Below are positions 1 to 11,200 of a DNA stretch of 64,000 bases, in pieces (within the stretch, counting starts at the first letter, position 1; every line of letters begins with the position of its first letter). The notes beneath the pieces were generated by a model that worked only from the letters and a program-made list of their open reading frames with translations, was not told where the DNA came from and ran no database searches. The stretch is from Parietichytrium sp. I65-24A (lineage: Eukaryota; Sar; Bigyra; Thraustochytrida; Thraustochytriidae). The translations under genes and the position numbers were made by a program. Where the stretch lies: the NCBI GenBank assembly GCA_012862575.1, contig BLSF01000027.1, positions 186,001 through 250,000 of the forward strand. Direction: 5' to 3'.

Positions 1-491
1 ACCCCAACAGCCGCCAGGAGAGGCTCCATCGCACCAATCGATGCGGTCATGGACACGGTGCTCAGCGCCAAGGAAGCGTTAAACAGAAGCAACGAGAAGA
101 ATTGAGCGACGCCGATGTGCCAAATCCTTCTCGACTTGAGCAACCGAATGGTTGTGGTCTGGCCGTAGCCAAAAAATCGGCTCATGTGCGCATCATAGGA
201 GAGAGGACTGGATCCGTTCACGAAAATGACGACTCTGACAAACAATACTACGCAACTCAGCTCTCCAAGCGTCAGAAGGGCCACTGCAGCCAGTGTATTA
301 TCGCTCCTTTTCAAAGCAAGTTCGCTCTGCGATGCATAGACCCCTTCGGCTGTCCACCATAGCAGCACCAGCAGCGCCAGAGACTTGTTCACGCCACTTA
401 TCTCATCATCGCCCTCATCTTTCAGGTCATCCGCCACACGCACGAATTCTTCTAGGTCGCGCGTATCGACGCGCTTGTATTTACCTGCCAT
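1..491 (-). CDS. TPT/DMT-family transporter-like protein, partial (3' end off the window)
   Basis: An open frame reads leftwards from an ATG at 491 to the window edge (163 codons, no stop reached). A charged, acidic N-terminus of about 35 residues is followed by hydrophobic segments at about residues 36-54, 66-91, 124-145 and 147-163. This matches the start of the ten-span triose-phosphate/nucleotide-sugar transporter fold. The stretch ending in MTASIGAMEPLLAAVG resembles the TPT segment that reads 'KALEPFF' in plant plastid translocators. The acidic leader and span spacing resemble the N-terminal parts of the two fusion genes at 2440-6150 and 8245-11712, so this is probably a fourth member of the same cluster. 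Whether it also carries a pyruvyl transferase domain cannot be seen. The start has G at +4 and a purine at -3. Fold assignment is by pattern recognition; the substrate is unknown. Confidence 0.6.
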   Translation of the reverse strand, partial: MAGKYKRVDTRDLEEFVRVADDLKDEGDDEISGVNKSLALLVLLWWTAEGVYASQSELALKRSDNTLAAVALLTLGELSCVVLFVRVVIFVNGSSPLSYDAHMSRFFGYGQTTTIRLLKSRRIWHIGVAQFFSLLLFNASLALSTVSMTASIGAMEPLLAAVG

Positions 492-1785
492 CGCGACGGC
501 ACACGGGTGGTACTCCGAGGCGCAGAGGCAACGTGACGCGCAGATCAGCAAGCTTTGAAATATCGAATCAAGGCTGCGCCAATCGACGTCGTGTCGGGCG
601 ATGAAGGTTTGCTGCAAGCAACAGATATACGGCACGCAGCAACGAGAAGTCTCTCTACCAGATAGACTATTTCAATGTTGTTCAATCATCGAATCGAAAG
701 CCTTCCTTCCTTCCTTCCTTACCTTGAGCGTGCTACTAGAGTACCGGTACAGACAGCAGAAACGTTGAACGAAACCCCACGTTCTTCGGTGAGTGAGCGC
801 ATCACTGCATGTAACCCCTTGGAGAAATATCCTCTAGGACTCTCAGCCCATCCACTCAAACAAACTCTACATCAAAATGGGATCAACGCTCGCTCCGAAC
901 ACACAGCAAACGAGACAAGTCAAAGCTTTCGTTCATCATCGACACATTCGACACCATCAAATCTTCGGCGGCCAGTGCACTCACTCACTCTCAGAAACTT
1001 TTGCAGCCAACAGACCCAACCAAGCTGACAGTTCGGTTGTGCCTCCTCTCCATACGCTTCATGTGCTGCTCGAAAGCTACTGTCTCCGCTGGCCAAGGGC
1101 TGGTAGCCGCTACGCCAGAGTCGTCACCCGTTCGTCCCAAGTAGGATAGTGACAGACCGTGACCGCGGAGAGTCGGCGTGGCAAGTACAGTCAGTGAGTG
1201 AATTTTAGATATTCGATAGTTGCTGGTTTTGACTCCCACATTGGGTTAGTTGGGATGCATTTCTTGCTGTGACTTGAACACACTAGCTGGAAACGTAAAG
1301 AGATGAGGAGGCCGAGACACTTTCGGTCCTTTTAGATGAACAAACAAGTCAACCTTGCAGCCAATTAGCACAGTCCAATCCAGCCTTGAATTCCGAATTC
1401 TGAATTCTGAGATGTGCGCTCTCTTTTAGAAGCAGAGATCGAGGTTGGAGTACAAGGTCCATGATAACAATAATAAGTATCGCTTTCTGGTTGATTGGTT
1501 GGCTGGTTGATACTGAAATCAGAATTCCAAATTCCAAATAAGATCCAAAATGTCGAATTGGAAACTGATCGTGAATTGCAAATTTTGATCTAACAGTAAG
1601 GTAGCATCGTTTCCGTCCCATTCGTAGCGTCCCTTCCTACTGAAAGATTTAGATGATTATTAACTGTGACTCTCAAATTTTTGCAGGGTTTTAGATCGAG
1701 TGGGACAGCGTTTGTCTAATGACGTCAGATTGGGGAACTAAACTTGATATCTCTGTCTTGTAGACAATGCAAAATAATGCAAATG
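492..1785. other. Intergenic, no gene recognised
   Basis: About 1.3 kb between the partial transporter gene and the acyltransferase fragment. It contains a CCTT microsatellite (701-724), a GTACCGGTAC palindrome at 741-750, and AT-rich text with repeated GAATTC/AATTCTG motifs around 1385-1412 and 1519-1560. Short frames on both strands look random in composition and none was accepted. Confidence 0.5.
701..724. repeat. CCTT microsatellite upstream of the partial transporter gene
   Basis: About five tandem CCTT units, some 210 bp upstream of the ATG at 491 (minus strand). It is one of the series of short tandem repeats found upstream of nearly every gene in the window. Confidence 0.8.
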
Positions 1786-2032
1786 AATGCAAATACAATG
1801 CAGATCAATGCAGATAGCGTAACCTCATTCCCCTCGAGGTGCTGCATGCGGCCATCCGGAAGATTAAAGAAAATTCGCCTGGCCCGTACCCAGTCCCGGC
1901 ACTGACCGCCTCCAGCCGGCCGATCTGGGCAGATGCACGGGAAATGCTCCTATCAGACCCCCAGAATGCGGCAGCTTTGAACACCGTCGAAAGTGCAATC
2001 TTCTCGCTCTCGCAATGCAAATACAATGCAGA
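1786..2032 (+). repeat. 19-bp direct repeat pair flanking a gene fragment
   Basis: The 19-mer AATGCAAATACAATGCAGA occurs at 1786-1804 and again, exactly, at 2014-2032. The left copy sits in a run of AATGC(A) units (about 1766-1812). The 209 bases between the copies hold the carnitine acyltransferase-like fragment. The arrangement suggests insertion or template switching at a short repeat, but no transposase or terminal inverted repeat is visible. Confidence 0.75.
1818..2019 (+). pseudogene. Choline/carnitine O-acyltransferase gene fragment
   Basis: A frame closed upstream by a stop at 1815-1817 encodes about 66 residues. They include SPGPYPVPALTASSRPIWAD, then AREMLLSDPQNAAALNTVES, then AIFSLSQC. 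This fits the conserved acyltransferase pattern 'pvg-LT-x3-R-x-x-W-a-x-a-r-x-x-L-x-x-d-x-x-N-a-x-x-L-x-x-I-x-x-A-x-F-x-x-c-L-D' that lies N-terminal to the catalytic His. The match stops at the second 19-bp repeat, where the next expected residues (Leu-Asp-Asp) are lost. After that the frame runs into basic, unrelated sequence and stops at 2061-2063. No start codon, catalytic His or other parts of the roughly 600-residue enzyme are present nearby. I read it as a relic or captured exon, not a working gene. An alternative is one exon of a heavily spliced gene, but no flanking exons are seen. Confidence 0.6.
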
Positions 2033-2063
2033 CATTCGAAGAATTCGCAGACGCAAGGAGTAG

Positions 2064-2439
2064 TTTTCACAAGATGAAGTTGACAGTGAGAACGCAGAAT
2101 ACAAGCCAAAAGTACCTGCGAAAGCGAGCTAAGCCTGAGAGGCTCACAATGTACCAGTACAACTACCTCGAATAGCCCAAGGGGGAAATCTTTGTTCTGA
2201 CAAAGCTGTACTTCATGCAAGGCCGGCGCTCAGCTGCACTGAGCTGAGTACAATAAAACGAATTACAAATTTGATCAGTGTCGAAGATACTTGAACAAAT
2301 TCTACTTCACAGTCAACAAATGAAGGAAATTAGAAAGTTTACATCACGCGCGTTCTGGGCAAGTACTCTTTGCAAAGAAACAGCACGGGTCTGTGTGGGA
2401 TTCGAGTGTTTGCCGATCTGCCCATTTTTCAATAAAAAG
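2064..2439. other. Intergenic, nothing recognised
   Basis: The 3' flank of the leftward gene that ends at 2440. Small frames here have no recognisable content. Confidence 0.4.
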
Positions 2440-5400
2440 TTACACATCAGTGTGCACTTCGTCACAAAAGATGCAATAGGTCGTGAAGAGATCATCGCAC
2501 CGTGAACCAATAGCCGTGCTCTGTTGGTCTCTACTCTCTGATTCGTAGAGCGTCAGTGCATAGACTGAACTGGAGGTGAGCTCCTCAAAGCTAGGTTTCG
2601 AAAAGCATTCTTCCACCTCGCTGGATGCAATGGGGAAGAAGTTGTGCGCTGATCCATGTCTAATGCCGTTCCCCAGAGCAAGTAGGTTCTTGGTAGTGCC
2701 GCAATCAGTGCAATTTTGCGTGTATTCGCCCAAAAACGCAAGAATTGTCTTCTGAAGGGCAGAGGAATCCGGGTCAGCCGTCTGAACCACCTTGCCAAAC
2801 TCGCCTACAAACACACTGTTTCTAAGTTTGAGTGGCAAAGGTCGAATCAAGTGTGTATCCTGTTCGAGGAACACGCCGCCATGCTGATGCAAGAGTAGCA
2901 TACGAACCACCCCGCTCTCGTGCTTAGACCAATGCTCAGTGCTAAGATCATTCCGTGTAAGGAACTCCAGAGCAGCTGAGTTCCCCTCGCGACGCCCAAA
3001 CTCCTGGAGCAAGCTTTGTACGTTGTAGCTTTGAACCCGCAGATCGTATCCTCCATCCACAAAGACCCTTGCCCGTCTAAAGGTGTCCTTAATCGAATTT
3101 GAGTGAAGGTACACGGTACAGTCGGGGTGGTGATAGAAAACTTGCTCGATGGCTCGGATTGAACGCCAACTGATGTCATCCTCTTCCTGGTCGACTAGGA
3201 AGTGAAAGACGTCAAAGTACTTGTTTCTGATCGACATAGGAACCTTGTGCAAATGCTGGAGTGGAATCATGCCGAATAGTCTTGCCGTGTCCTCGTAGAG
3301 AGGAGACCGTTTAATGAGGCTATTCCAGAACGATGCGCGCATGCGATCGGCTTGCTGATTTCCAGGGTTCGGTGCCGGCGATTCTAAGTCAAGAGGGAAA
3401 GGCTCCGTTTTCGGGTCCCACTGATGAAACAGCTCTGCTATTCCGGAGGTGCGAGACTGCGAGCCACCCGGAAGTGTCACCCCTTTCGACATGACAAAGA
3501 CAACCGGAATGCCCTGTGCCATGGCTGGAAGAGCGCAGTGAATTCTGGATGTCATCACAAATTTCGCAGTCTTCCCCCACTTTGCAACGTTATCAAATGC
3601 GTACTGGTAAGCTCTGAAGTTGCTCTGAAGAGGGTCCTGTTCTCTCCGGATCTTGACCGACTCTCGGATCACACTTCCGCGAATCGCCTCCGGGAGTGAT
3701 CGGTCAGGCACCTCTGCATCGACAATATAAATTTTGTTCCGCAATGAATCAAACTCTCGGGAACGGTACCCGGCGTTGATCATGGTTGTAAAGCAAATCG
3801 AAAAATACGCCTTGATCCCTGCATCCCGAAGAGCCTTTAGCGTGAAGAGATCGCGAGCCCCAACAGCTCCGTGTTGTGGAACGTAAGACTTTTTAAACCA
3901 CGGATGTTTCACAGCACGCTTGTCTTTTGAGTTCATCTCAAAGTGTACTGAGAAGAATTGGATTTCCAGATTATCGTTTGGTGGCCATGCCATCTTCCTC
4001 CCGTACCAAGCATTGCCAAATATATGACCGCTTCCTTTTTTCATGCCGTCATCACGATCAACGAAATGGGTGATGTATGGAGAAAACTGAGCCCCTGAAA
4101 GCGCTTGCATGTGGTCCCCAGTATTCTGGGTCTTGTGCCTTGCGTCGTTGGAGTAGAAGACAAACGCCGCAAATTCCTCTTTCAGCAAAACGGATGCTGA
4201 GGGCAATAGCATTTCGTGTGGCAATGGAGCGACAGCGATCGGGTCGTATTCACTTTGCCCAGGAACTGAGTCCACCCCACATATCCTTCGGGTTTCTCCA
4301 AGGACACGAACACAGCTGCCAGGGTACTTTTCAAGGAGTAAAAGCATGGCCACGGCCTGCAAGTTGTCAGGGAAGTATTCTTTCTGCAGCACTTTCGCGA
4401 TCATATGTGAGTTCACAAACTCTTCGAACCTTGTTCCCTTCCCCAGCGCTCTCATGTTGAGAGGCGATGCGACAGTTTCTCCAACTGCAACGATACAGGA
4501 AGAGTAAGCACAGAAAACCTTCTCCTTTGCGCACACCGAACTTTCGTCAGGGGGGTAAGGATACGTCCAAACGGCAATGCTTTTCGCGCTTCCGGATGAG
4601 TACTTGCTGCACTCGAGCTCGTCAGTGCTCTCGTCCGTACTCTCCCCGCCGGCACCTCCGTTCATAGTATTCGAGTCTTCGTCGTCTTGTGGCTCGTCTT
4701 GTGGTGGTGCTTCGTACTCTCCGTCGTAGTTGTCCTCCTCTTTATCAATGATTGAGGATGTGGTTGGCGCATCCGTTTGCAAGCGAAATGTTGGTTCGGC
4801 AGTTTGTGGGGAGGATGTCGGTACAGCGGAAGGCCCATCAGTCTTCAGCAGCGGGTGAAAAGTAGCAGTTGGTGATATGGTCTGCAATCGAACCGTTGGG
4901 GCGGCAGAATGTGGATATGACCCAATCTCGAGCAGCGTGGACGCAGTGGCGTTGGAGGCTTGATATGACGCGCCACTTGTCGTGTAGTAAGATGCAATAA
5001 AGTGGGAACAGAGTAACAAAAGTAAGAGCAATTTGGTAAGGTTGCCTTCCAGCTTTTGTTGTTCGCCCATGCCTAATGAGCTTGCCGAGGAAAATCCCAG
5101 GTAGAGCAAGACGCAAATTGCCAATGCAAAAGCGCCTAAAGCCACTTTGGAGTGAAATTCGTTCAAGACGATCGTGCCAATCACCGATACGCAGAGCAGA
5201 GATCGACCAGTGTCAAGGACGTTGAAAAGTGCTTGACCTAAAGTGGTCAAATTGACAAATGAGAGAAGCTGAGCGACGCCAAAGCAGACAGACGCGACAA
5301 TTGGAATTGCCTTGGTGCTCTCTGAACCCTCGCCCACTTCTTCGAGGGATGTTGGGGCTATCCATAGGGCCATGATCGAGACGGCGGCAACGATCACAAA

Positions 5401-6150
5401 CGAAAATGTTGCTGTCCATTTTTGGAATCTGAGAAGACCATTCGTCGAGCGATCCTCACCAAGATAGCGCTGAGCAGATGAAGAATAGTGCGCAAAGCAG
5501 AGCCCAGCCGAGCCTGCGAGCAAGATGCCTAACTCAGCGCCTTCAAGGGTGTGCTTCTCGAGACCAATTGCAAGGACTCCAAAGAAGCAAAGGACGGAGA
5601 TTACGGTCCAGCACTTCCAGTTGTCTGACTCACCAGAGCATGCTCGCACAAGAGCCTTCACGGAGAGGACTGCGAAGACGATGGACACTGAGCTAGCCAT
5701 CAATGCGCCATTGAGACACACGATTCCAACTGCCAACACGAAACCAGAACGCACTAGCTTCCAATCTAGACAGCTCGCCAAACCGCTGCTGTATAGCTCG
5801 CTTGTCGCTAAAGAATTGGGGAGAAACCTCTGCAACGTGATGAGAAGCTGAGCAAAGGAAGCTACACATATGCTTTGACCGATCCCCAACGCCGCAACCT
5901 TCAGCGCATACTTTTCATCTGCTTCGCCAAGATACTCTTTCATCGCGAACGCGCTAGCCGCAGTAACCACCCACCATGCCAAAGCTAGACCCACCAGAAG
6001 CGCCAAGCTCAACCCCCGCAAGTGCACTGTGCTATCATCTTTGTACAGGCTGACAAACTCGGTATCAAAGTCGTCCTCCTCTTCCTCGCCGTTCATCCGT
6101 TCGACATCCTTGCCCAGATCGCTGCTCACGACCCGCTCGTAGTCGCCCAT
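2440..6150 (-). CDS. Three-domain membrane protein: TPT-like transporter + pyruvyl transferase-like + GT32-like glycosyltransferase
   Basis: 1,236 residues from an ATG at 6150. Residues 1-45 are acidic. Ten hydrophobic spans (about 48-354) have the TPT/DMT layout, and an eleventh lies at about 372-389. A Thr/Pro- and Asp/Glu-rich linker (about 395-515) follows. Residues about 525-965 carry polysaccharide pyruvyl transferase-like motifs: QNTGDHMQ (675-682), GARD (764-767) and SRIHCALPAMAQGIPVVFV (868-886). Residues about 990-1236 resemble A4GALT/GT32 enzymes: RAIEQVFYHHPD near 999-1010, and GGVFLEQDTHLIRPLP at 1091-1106 where GT32 has GGIYLDTD. The first acid of the DxD motif is therefore Glu. 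The tail has CIFCDEVHT, shared with the paralogue at 8245-11712. By family knowledge, the middle domain transfers pyruvate from phosphoenolpyruvate to a sugar and the last transfers a hexose or HexNAc. An odd number of spans would place both in the Golgi lumen. The joint function is inferred. Confidence 0.75.
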   Translation of the reverse strand: MGDYERVVSSDLGKDVERMNGEEEEDDFDTEFVSLYKDDSTVHLRGLSLALLVGLALAWWVVTAASAFAMKEYLGEADEKYALKVAALGIGQSICVASFAQLLITLQRFLPNSLATSELYSSGLASCLDWKLVRSGFVLAVGIVCLNGALMASSVSIVFAVLSVKALVRACSGESDNWKCWTVISVLCFFGVLAIGLEKHTLEGAELGILLAGSAGLCFAHYSSSAQRYLGEDRSTNGLLRFQKWTATFSFVIVAAVSIMALWIAPTSLEEVGEGSESTKAIPIVASVCFGVAQLLSFVNLTTLGQALFNVLDTGRSLLCVSVIGTIVLNEFHSKVALGAFALAICVLLYLGFSSASSLGMGEQQKLEGNLTKLLLLLLLCSHFIASYYTTSGASYQASNATASTLLEIGSYPHSAAPTVRLQTISPTATFHPLLKTDGPSAVPTSSPQTAEPTFRLQTDAPTTSSIIDKEEDNYDGEYEAPPQDEPQDDEDSNTMNGGAGGESTDESTDELECSKYSSGSAKSIAVWTYPYPPDESSVCAKEKVFCAYSSCIVAVGETVASPLNMRALGKGTRFEEFVNSHMIAKVLQKEYFPDNLQAVAMLLLLEKYPGSCVRVLGETRRICGVDSVPGQSEYDPIAVAPLPHEMLLPSASVLLKEEFAAFVFYSNDARHKTQNTGDHMQALSGAQFSPYITHFVDRDDGMKKGSGHIFGNAWYGRKMAWPPNDNLEIQFFSVHFEMNSKDKRAVKHPWFKKSYVPQHGAVGARDLFTLKALRDAGIKAYFSICFTTMINAGYRSREFDSLRNKIYIVDAEVPDRSLPEAIRGSVIRESVKIRREQDPLQSNFRAYQYAFDNVAKWGKTAKFVMTSRIHCALPAMAQGIPVVFVMSKGVTLPGGSQSRTSGIAELFHQWDPKTEPFPLDLESPAPNPGNQQADRMRASFWNSLIKRSPLYEDTARLFGMIPLQHLHKVPMSIRNKYFDVFHFLVDQEEDDISWRSIRAIEQVFYHHPDCTVYLHSNSIKDTFRRARVFVDGGYDLRVQSYNVQSLLQEFGRREGNSAALEFLTRNDLSTEHWSKHESGVVRMLLLHQHGGVFLEQDTHLIRPLPLKLRNSVFVGEFGKVVQTADPDSSALQKTILAFLGEYTQNCTDCGTTKNLLALGNGIRHGSAHNFFPIASSEVEECFSKPSFEELTSSSVYALTLYESESRDQQSTAIGSRCDDLFTTYCIFCDEVHTDV

Positions 6151-6248
6151 CGCTCGGGATGCCGCCTATCTGCACGAGCGCCTCTCCGCTTCAGCGCTGC
6201 TTTGGACCCAACGCCACTTCAATTCTTCCACTTGGACTCCAAGTCTCC

Positions 6249-6283
6249 GTGCGTCTGTGCGTCTGTGCGTCTGTGCTTCTGTG
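6249..6283. repeat. 8-bp tandem repeat (GTGCGTCT) upstream of the leftward fusion gene
   Basis: About four copies of GTGCGTCT/GTGCTTCT, roughly 100 bp upstream of the ATG at 6150. Confidence 0.85.
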
Positions 6284-7708
6284 AGAGTTACAAGGCCAAC
6301 ATTCAACAACGCAATGCGATCGCCCGACTCGTCTCGCGCTTCACTTTTCGCCCCAGACTTGGAACAAACAAACCAATAAATGAACACTTCTTCCAAAGCT
6401 TTGACCCTTTTGGCCTTGACAGAGAACGCGTTCAACATCGAATCTTCATTCTAACATATTCTAACCCAGACGATTTCCGGAACTCATTTTGAAAATCTCA
6501 AATTTGAGAATCACACTATACCACCGCCAGCTCCCCCTACATCCCCCTACTCAACTCAGCCTACTCAGCCTACTTCTACTGATCTACTTATCTTGCTTTT
6601 ATAGTCAATTAGTCATTAATCCCGAGAAGAAATGGGCCAGATTTGCTAATCCACCAGCAAGGATAAACAATAAGTCCAATCCCACTCTCTAAAGCACATT
6701 GGTTTTTCCAACTTTCAAAATCATGTGACTCAAGAACTAAGACATCCTTGCGCCGCCTTGTATACATCGCGTTGATGTTGAGAACGGACGATCCCTTTCT
6801 TTCAGAATTTAGAACAGAACAACTTTCCTCCGAGATGTTCGTTGACAGTGAATAAAAATCGATCATGTATAATTAACAATTTCAACTTAAAAAGTGCAGA
6901 ATGCAGAGTTGAATGAGTTCAGAATGCAGAAATGGATCTTCCGCACCCCTGTCTTGCTCGAAAAGTAGCCGCCGACCCACTCGATGGGACGCGGCCGCGT
7001 ATATACACACACTCTCTTTATGTACTCCACACTCGGCGAGGATAGAAGGGTTTCGAAACTCCCTTTCTCACTGGCACGACCGTTTGCTTTTGCCTGGGAG
7101 GTCGCCCATAGGCAAAAACTAAGCCTATCACTCGTCAACGGTCGCGCGATGCTCTCGAGAGTCGGTGTTGGCATAATTACCCGTGGGATGGAGGCCGCTC
7201 TCTCCGACACTGACTTCTCTTATGGGACGACGCAATGTTCATGCTCATTGGTGATGCTCATGATTGGAAAAAGGGGAGTAGGAAATCAGGAAGAAGCGGG
7301 GCGAGCTAGACTAGCTCTTTTCTTCACTGAATTCACAGTGAGTTGGTTCTTTCGACTGATTTATCTATCAATCTTCAAGGTTGATGTCAATCAATCTCAA
7401 ACAAAGTCCCAAAGCGATGCTCGGATAGCTCGGATGGGACACGGCCGTTCTTTCCTCCTACTCTTCAACTTACCTACTAGTATCAAATTTAAGGATCGAG
7501 TTTCGAGCAAGCCGCACTGACTTCTGGGGCATCCTATAGCTACTCTATAGCATTTGCTAACGAGAAAAAGAGCTTGAGTATCTCTCTCACCGTATTGCTT
7601 ATATCCATAGTAAGCCACACTCGTAAGCTCCACAAATAGCCAGCCTCTTAGTCACGGCGATGACGTCAGCAGGCGAGAGCTAGAGAAAGCGAGCAAAAAA
7701 TCTTGGGA

Positions 7709-7741
7709 GCCATTAGGCCATTGGGACATTGGGACATTGGG
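7709..7741. repeat. 9-bp tandem repeat (GGCCATTGG/GGACATTGG type)
   Basis: About three to four imperfect copies of a 9-10 bp unit, about 500 bp upstream of the ATG at 8245. Confidence 0.75.
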
Positions 7742-8244
7742 TCAAAGATTAGAGGCAGAGATGGTAGAAGAGAGAGGGCGTCATGCATGCATGGCCCCAA
7801 AACTAGACACCAGGGGCGAGCGGTACTTAGTACTCGGTACTAATACTAGTGCACAGGAACATCGTAATTTGGAAGTCGCAAGCTAGCGTAGAGAGAGTAA
7901 CTTGAACTCAAAGACGACACATACAAGAAGGAAGAAGGCGAGATGGGTGGGATAGGTGGGATCCTTTTTCAAGAATCGTGCAAGTTGCAATCATTGGATG
8001 ACCTGACCCTCTGACTTTGGAGCTGGTGGAAACTTTCATCAAGCAGCGAAACTGCGAAAAGAGTGACAGAGCGAAAGCGTGGCGGCAGCAAAGCGCCAAA
8101 GCGGTCGGCCTGCGTCGCGGAGGGAAACAAACGTTGGTGTTGAAGACGCGTGGGAAAGTTTTTTTAGTTTGCGAGCGAGGCAGGAAGGCTAAATCTCGAG
8201 ACAGGCAGAGAGAGGCGGGGTTTGCGAGCTGGGACTAATCAAGC

Positions 8245-11200
8245 ATGGCCGAGAAAGACTTGGAGCTGAATAGCGCGGGCTGCGGGGTGGAGGATGACGT
8301 CGAGTCTGACGAGGAGAATGCGTCGATGATCAAAGGTAGTCTTGTCCAGCACGGCGCTGCGGCGGAAAAGCGGGCTCTGAAAGAAGCGGCTGCGAAACCG
8401 AGGAGGGTGATGCTCGGCCTGTGGTCGGCGTTCTCGCTTGTTGCTTGGGGCGGCTCCGCAGTGGTGTCCAAGTCGAGCCTGAACGAAGGCTGCGTGGAGG
8501 ACTCCTTGCTCCTGGCAACGTTGCAGATTGGCTCCACACTTTGCTTGCTATTCGCAATGAGCATAATTGCTCGCCGAGGCTGGCTGGCGACTGTGGGCGA
8601 AAGCGCAGTCCGCAAAGAGCTTGAAAGCCTGACCGAACAAGTCATTCTCTCGTTTTCACGAAAGTCTGAAGCCTGGGTGCTGGCTGTGCTCTTTACAGGC
8701 CACGTGGGATTCTATAACGCGGCACTCCTAAATTTGCCGATTTCCGCCGCTCAACTGATTCTCACTGCTGAATTGCTGAGCCTGTTTGCGCACGGTCATG
8801 GGGTTCGCTCGACCCTGATGCTCGCATTCCACGCCTGCTGTCAGCTAGCACTCGCCATCGTCTGGGGCGAAGAGTCCACTGGGGTGCTCTTCGCAGTGTG
8901 TAGCGCCACTTGCCTTGTCGCGTTTCAGCATCAGAGCAGTGAGAAAAGGTCCAACTACATTCACCTCCTGGCGTCCAGCTGCGCGGTCTCTGTGGTCTTC
9001 CTATCTGTGTCAAGTTTAGCCTACGTCTTTCTATTTGGGTCATCAGAATGCCACGAGTTTGAGTTTAAGGGCGGCCTTGTTGTCGCGTCGCTGCTGTTCG
9101 CATTGTATATTGCCTTTGGTGCGATCATCAACTCGAGTTTCTCCATCTCGAAAACCACAATGATTCGATCGCTTGTGTACATATCGGTGGCCCTCGTCCA
9201 CGGACTACTTTTCATGGCTGAAAACCATGACTTGGGGGAGTCCTTGGTAATGGCTCTAGTGGTATCGTCGGCTTGCGCCTACGTGATTGCGCATGCTTCT
9301 GGTGGACTCAAGCGAGTCGGCCTTGTCGTTTTGCTCACAGCGGTGGTGACATGCCTTCACCCACACTCTGAGCGAATGAAGATTGCGATCACTACCCACT
9401 TTTCGCACGTCAAAGAGGAGAAGGCGTTTTTGTTCCCACCATGGATTCACGAGTTTTCTCTGGACGGAAGTGCCCCTGAGGAGGCATCAAGTGGGCCTGG
9501 TGATCTGGATTGCAACAACATGCAAGTTGCTGGCCACAGTCACTTTGCAGTATGGACTTATCCTTACCCTCCGGCGAGCGCGCATTTCTGCGGTTTCGAA
9601 GAAGTCATATGTGCATATGAATCTTGTGCTGACCTCGTGGGTAAGCAGAGCACCCACTTTGTTAATCTGAGGCAACTCTCTGCCAACTCCAGATTTCGGG
9701 AATTCGTATGGCACCAAGTCAAGTACAAGCGCATGCACCTGCGTAACTTTCCCAAGCACGTTCAAGCCGTCGCGATGCTCCTGATCCTAGAAAGCAGCGA
9801 AAGCAGATGCGTGAGAATGCTTGGCGAAACCCTTACCATTTGCTCCGCGGATCTAGTCCTCGCAAACTCCTATGACCCGACGAAACCGGAGGAGGAGGTT
9901 CCAGCACTTCTTGCGCCTTCAGAACCCGTGCAGACACCAGACGAATATCTCGGCTTTGAATTCTACACCCATATTCCCAAACACGTGACTCAAAACACTG
10001 GAGACCATATGCAGGGATATCCCGGCATGCAGTTCTTGCCATATCTTACCAAGTACGTGGATCGTGACACTGACATGCGTGTGGCGAAGGGGAACATGTT
10101 CGGAAACGCTTGGTGGGGAGCAAAGTTCGACTGGCCACCATCGCCACAGCTGAACCTTACATTGTTTTCTGTCAACTACAACGCCGCCGGCGGGGACGTG
10201 CTGAATCGGCAGAAGGAATGGTTCAAGAAATATTCGACCGGCCCTCACGGTGCGATCGGAGCACGTGATACGGGAACACTCACGCAGCTTAAAAAGCTTG
10301 GCATCAGTACTTATTTCTCCGGCTGCTTTACCACAACATTTGACTTGGGATACCGCTCGGAGGCATACGACTCAGGAAAGACAGAATATTTTGTCGTGGA
10401 CGCAGCTTTTGATCGTAAAAAGTTGCCAACTGAGGTTCGCAGCAAGCTCCATGAGGACACATGTCTGATTCGGTTCAAGCGCAATGACCCTGCGCCCGTT
10501 GCTGAAACCTCCTATTCGTACGCATTCGACAACATTGAACGATGGGCGCGCCAAGGGAAACTGGTGATAACGTCGAGAATCCATAGCGCGCTACCCGCGC
10601 TCGGAAACGGAATTCCAGTGCTCTTTGTAGAATCAGAAAAGCTTCCAGGTGGTGGCGGACATAGGCTGGACGGTCTCGTTGAATTCTTCCATCGATGGAA
10701 CGTAGCAAAGAACGAACCTCTTCCGATCGACATCAATAACCCACCGCCCAACCCAGGCAATCGCCACGTCGACCGCTTGAGAGCGTCATTCTGGAACTCT
10801 CTTACCAAGAAGAACGTTGCTTATGAGAACACAGGACGTCTATTTGGCTGGGTCCCGATCAAGCGACTTCACCACTTATCAGACACGGAATTCGACAGTT
10901 TGCACAGCACCTTTCACATCGTCGTGCCTCCGTCAAAACAGTCTTTGAGTTGGAGGGAAATCCGTGCAATCGAGCAGATCTTCTTTCACAATCCCGACGC
11001 TACCGTCAATGTGTACAGCAATGGGCTGCCTGTGAATTACAGGAGTTTGCAGATCTTCAATGATGTAGGCTACCAGGTGAATCAGGTGCAGTATTATCTG
11101 AGCAGTCTGCTTGCTGAGTACAGCGAGCAGAGCAAAGTCACAGACGGTACAAAGGTCTCTCGATTTCTTTCCCAGGTCGACGAAGACTCGACCATGTGGT

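Larger units (their letters stand above)
6151..8244. other. 2.1 kb divergent intergenic region between the two paralogous fusion genes
   Basis: The two paralogues are transcribed away from this region, so it should hold both promoters. Visible items are the 8-bp repeat at 6249-6283, the CATTGGGA repeat at 7709-7741, and the AGTACT-rich palindromic stretch 7822-7852. A 178-codon ATG frame (6984-7520, plus) has no recognisable motif and random-looking composition, so I do not call it a gene. No TATA box can be assigned with confidence. Confidence 0.5.

Noticed and set aside
6984-7520. 178-codon ATG frame in the divergent promoter region
   Set aside because: No recognisable domain, mixed low-complexity composition, and it lies between two well-supported divergent genes. 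It could be an upstream transcript but is not supported as protein coding.
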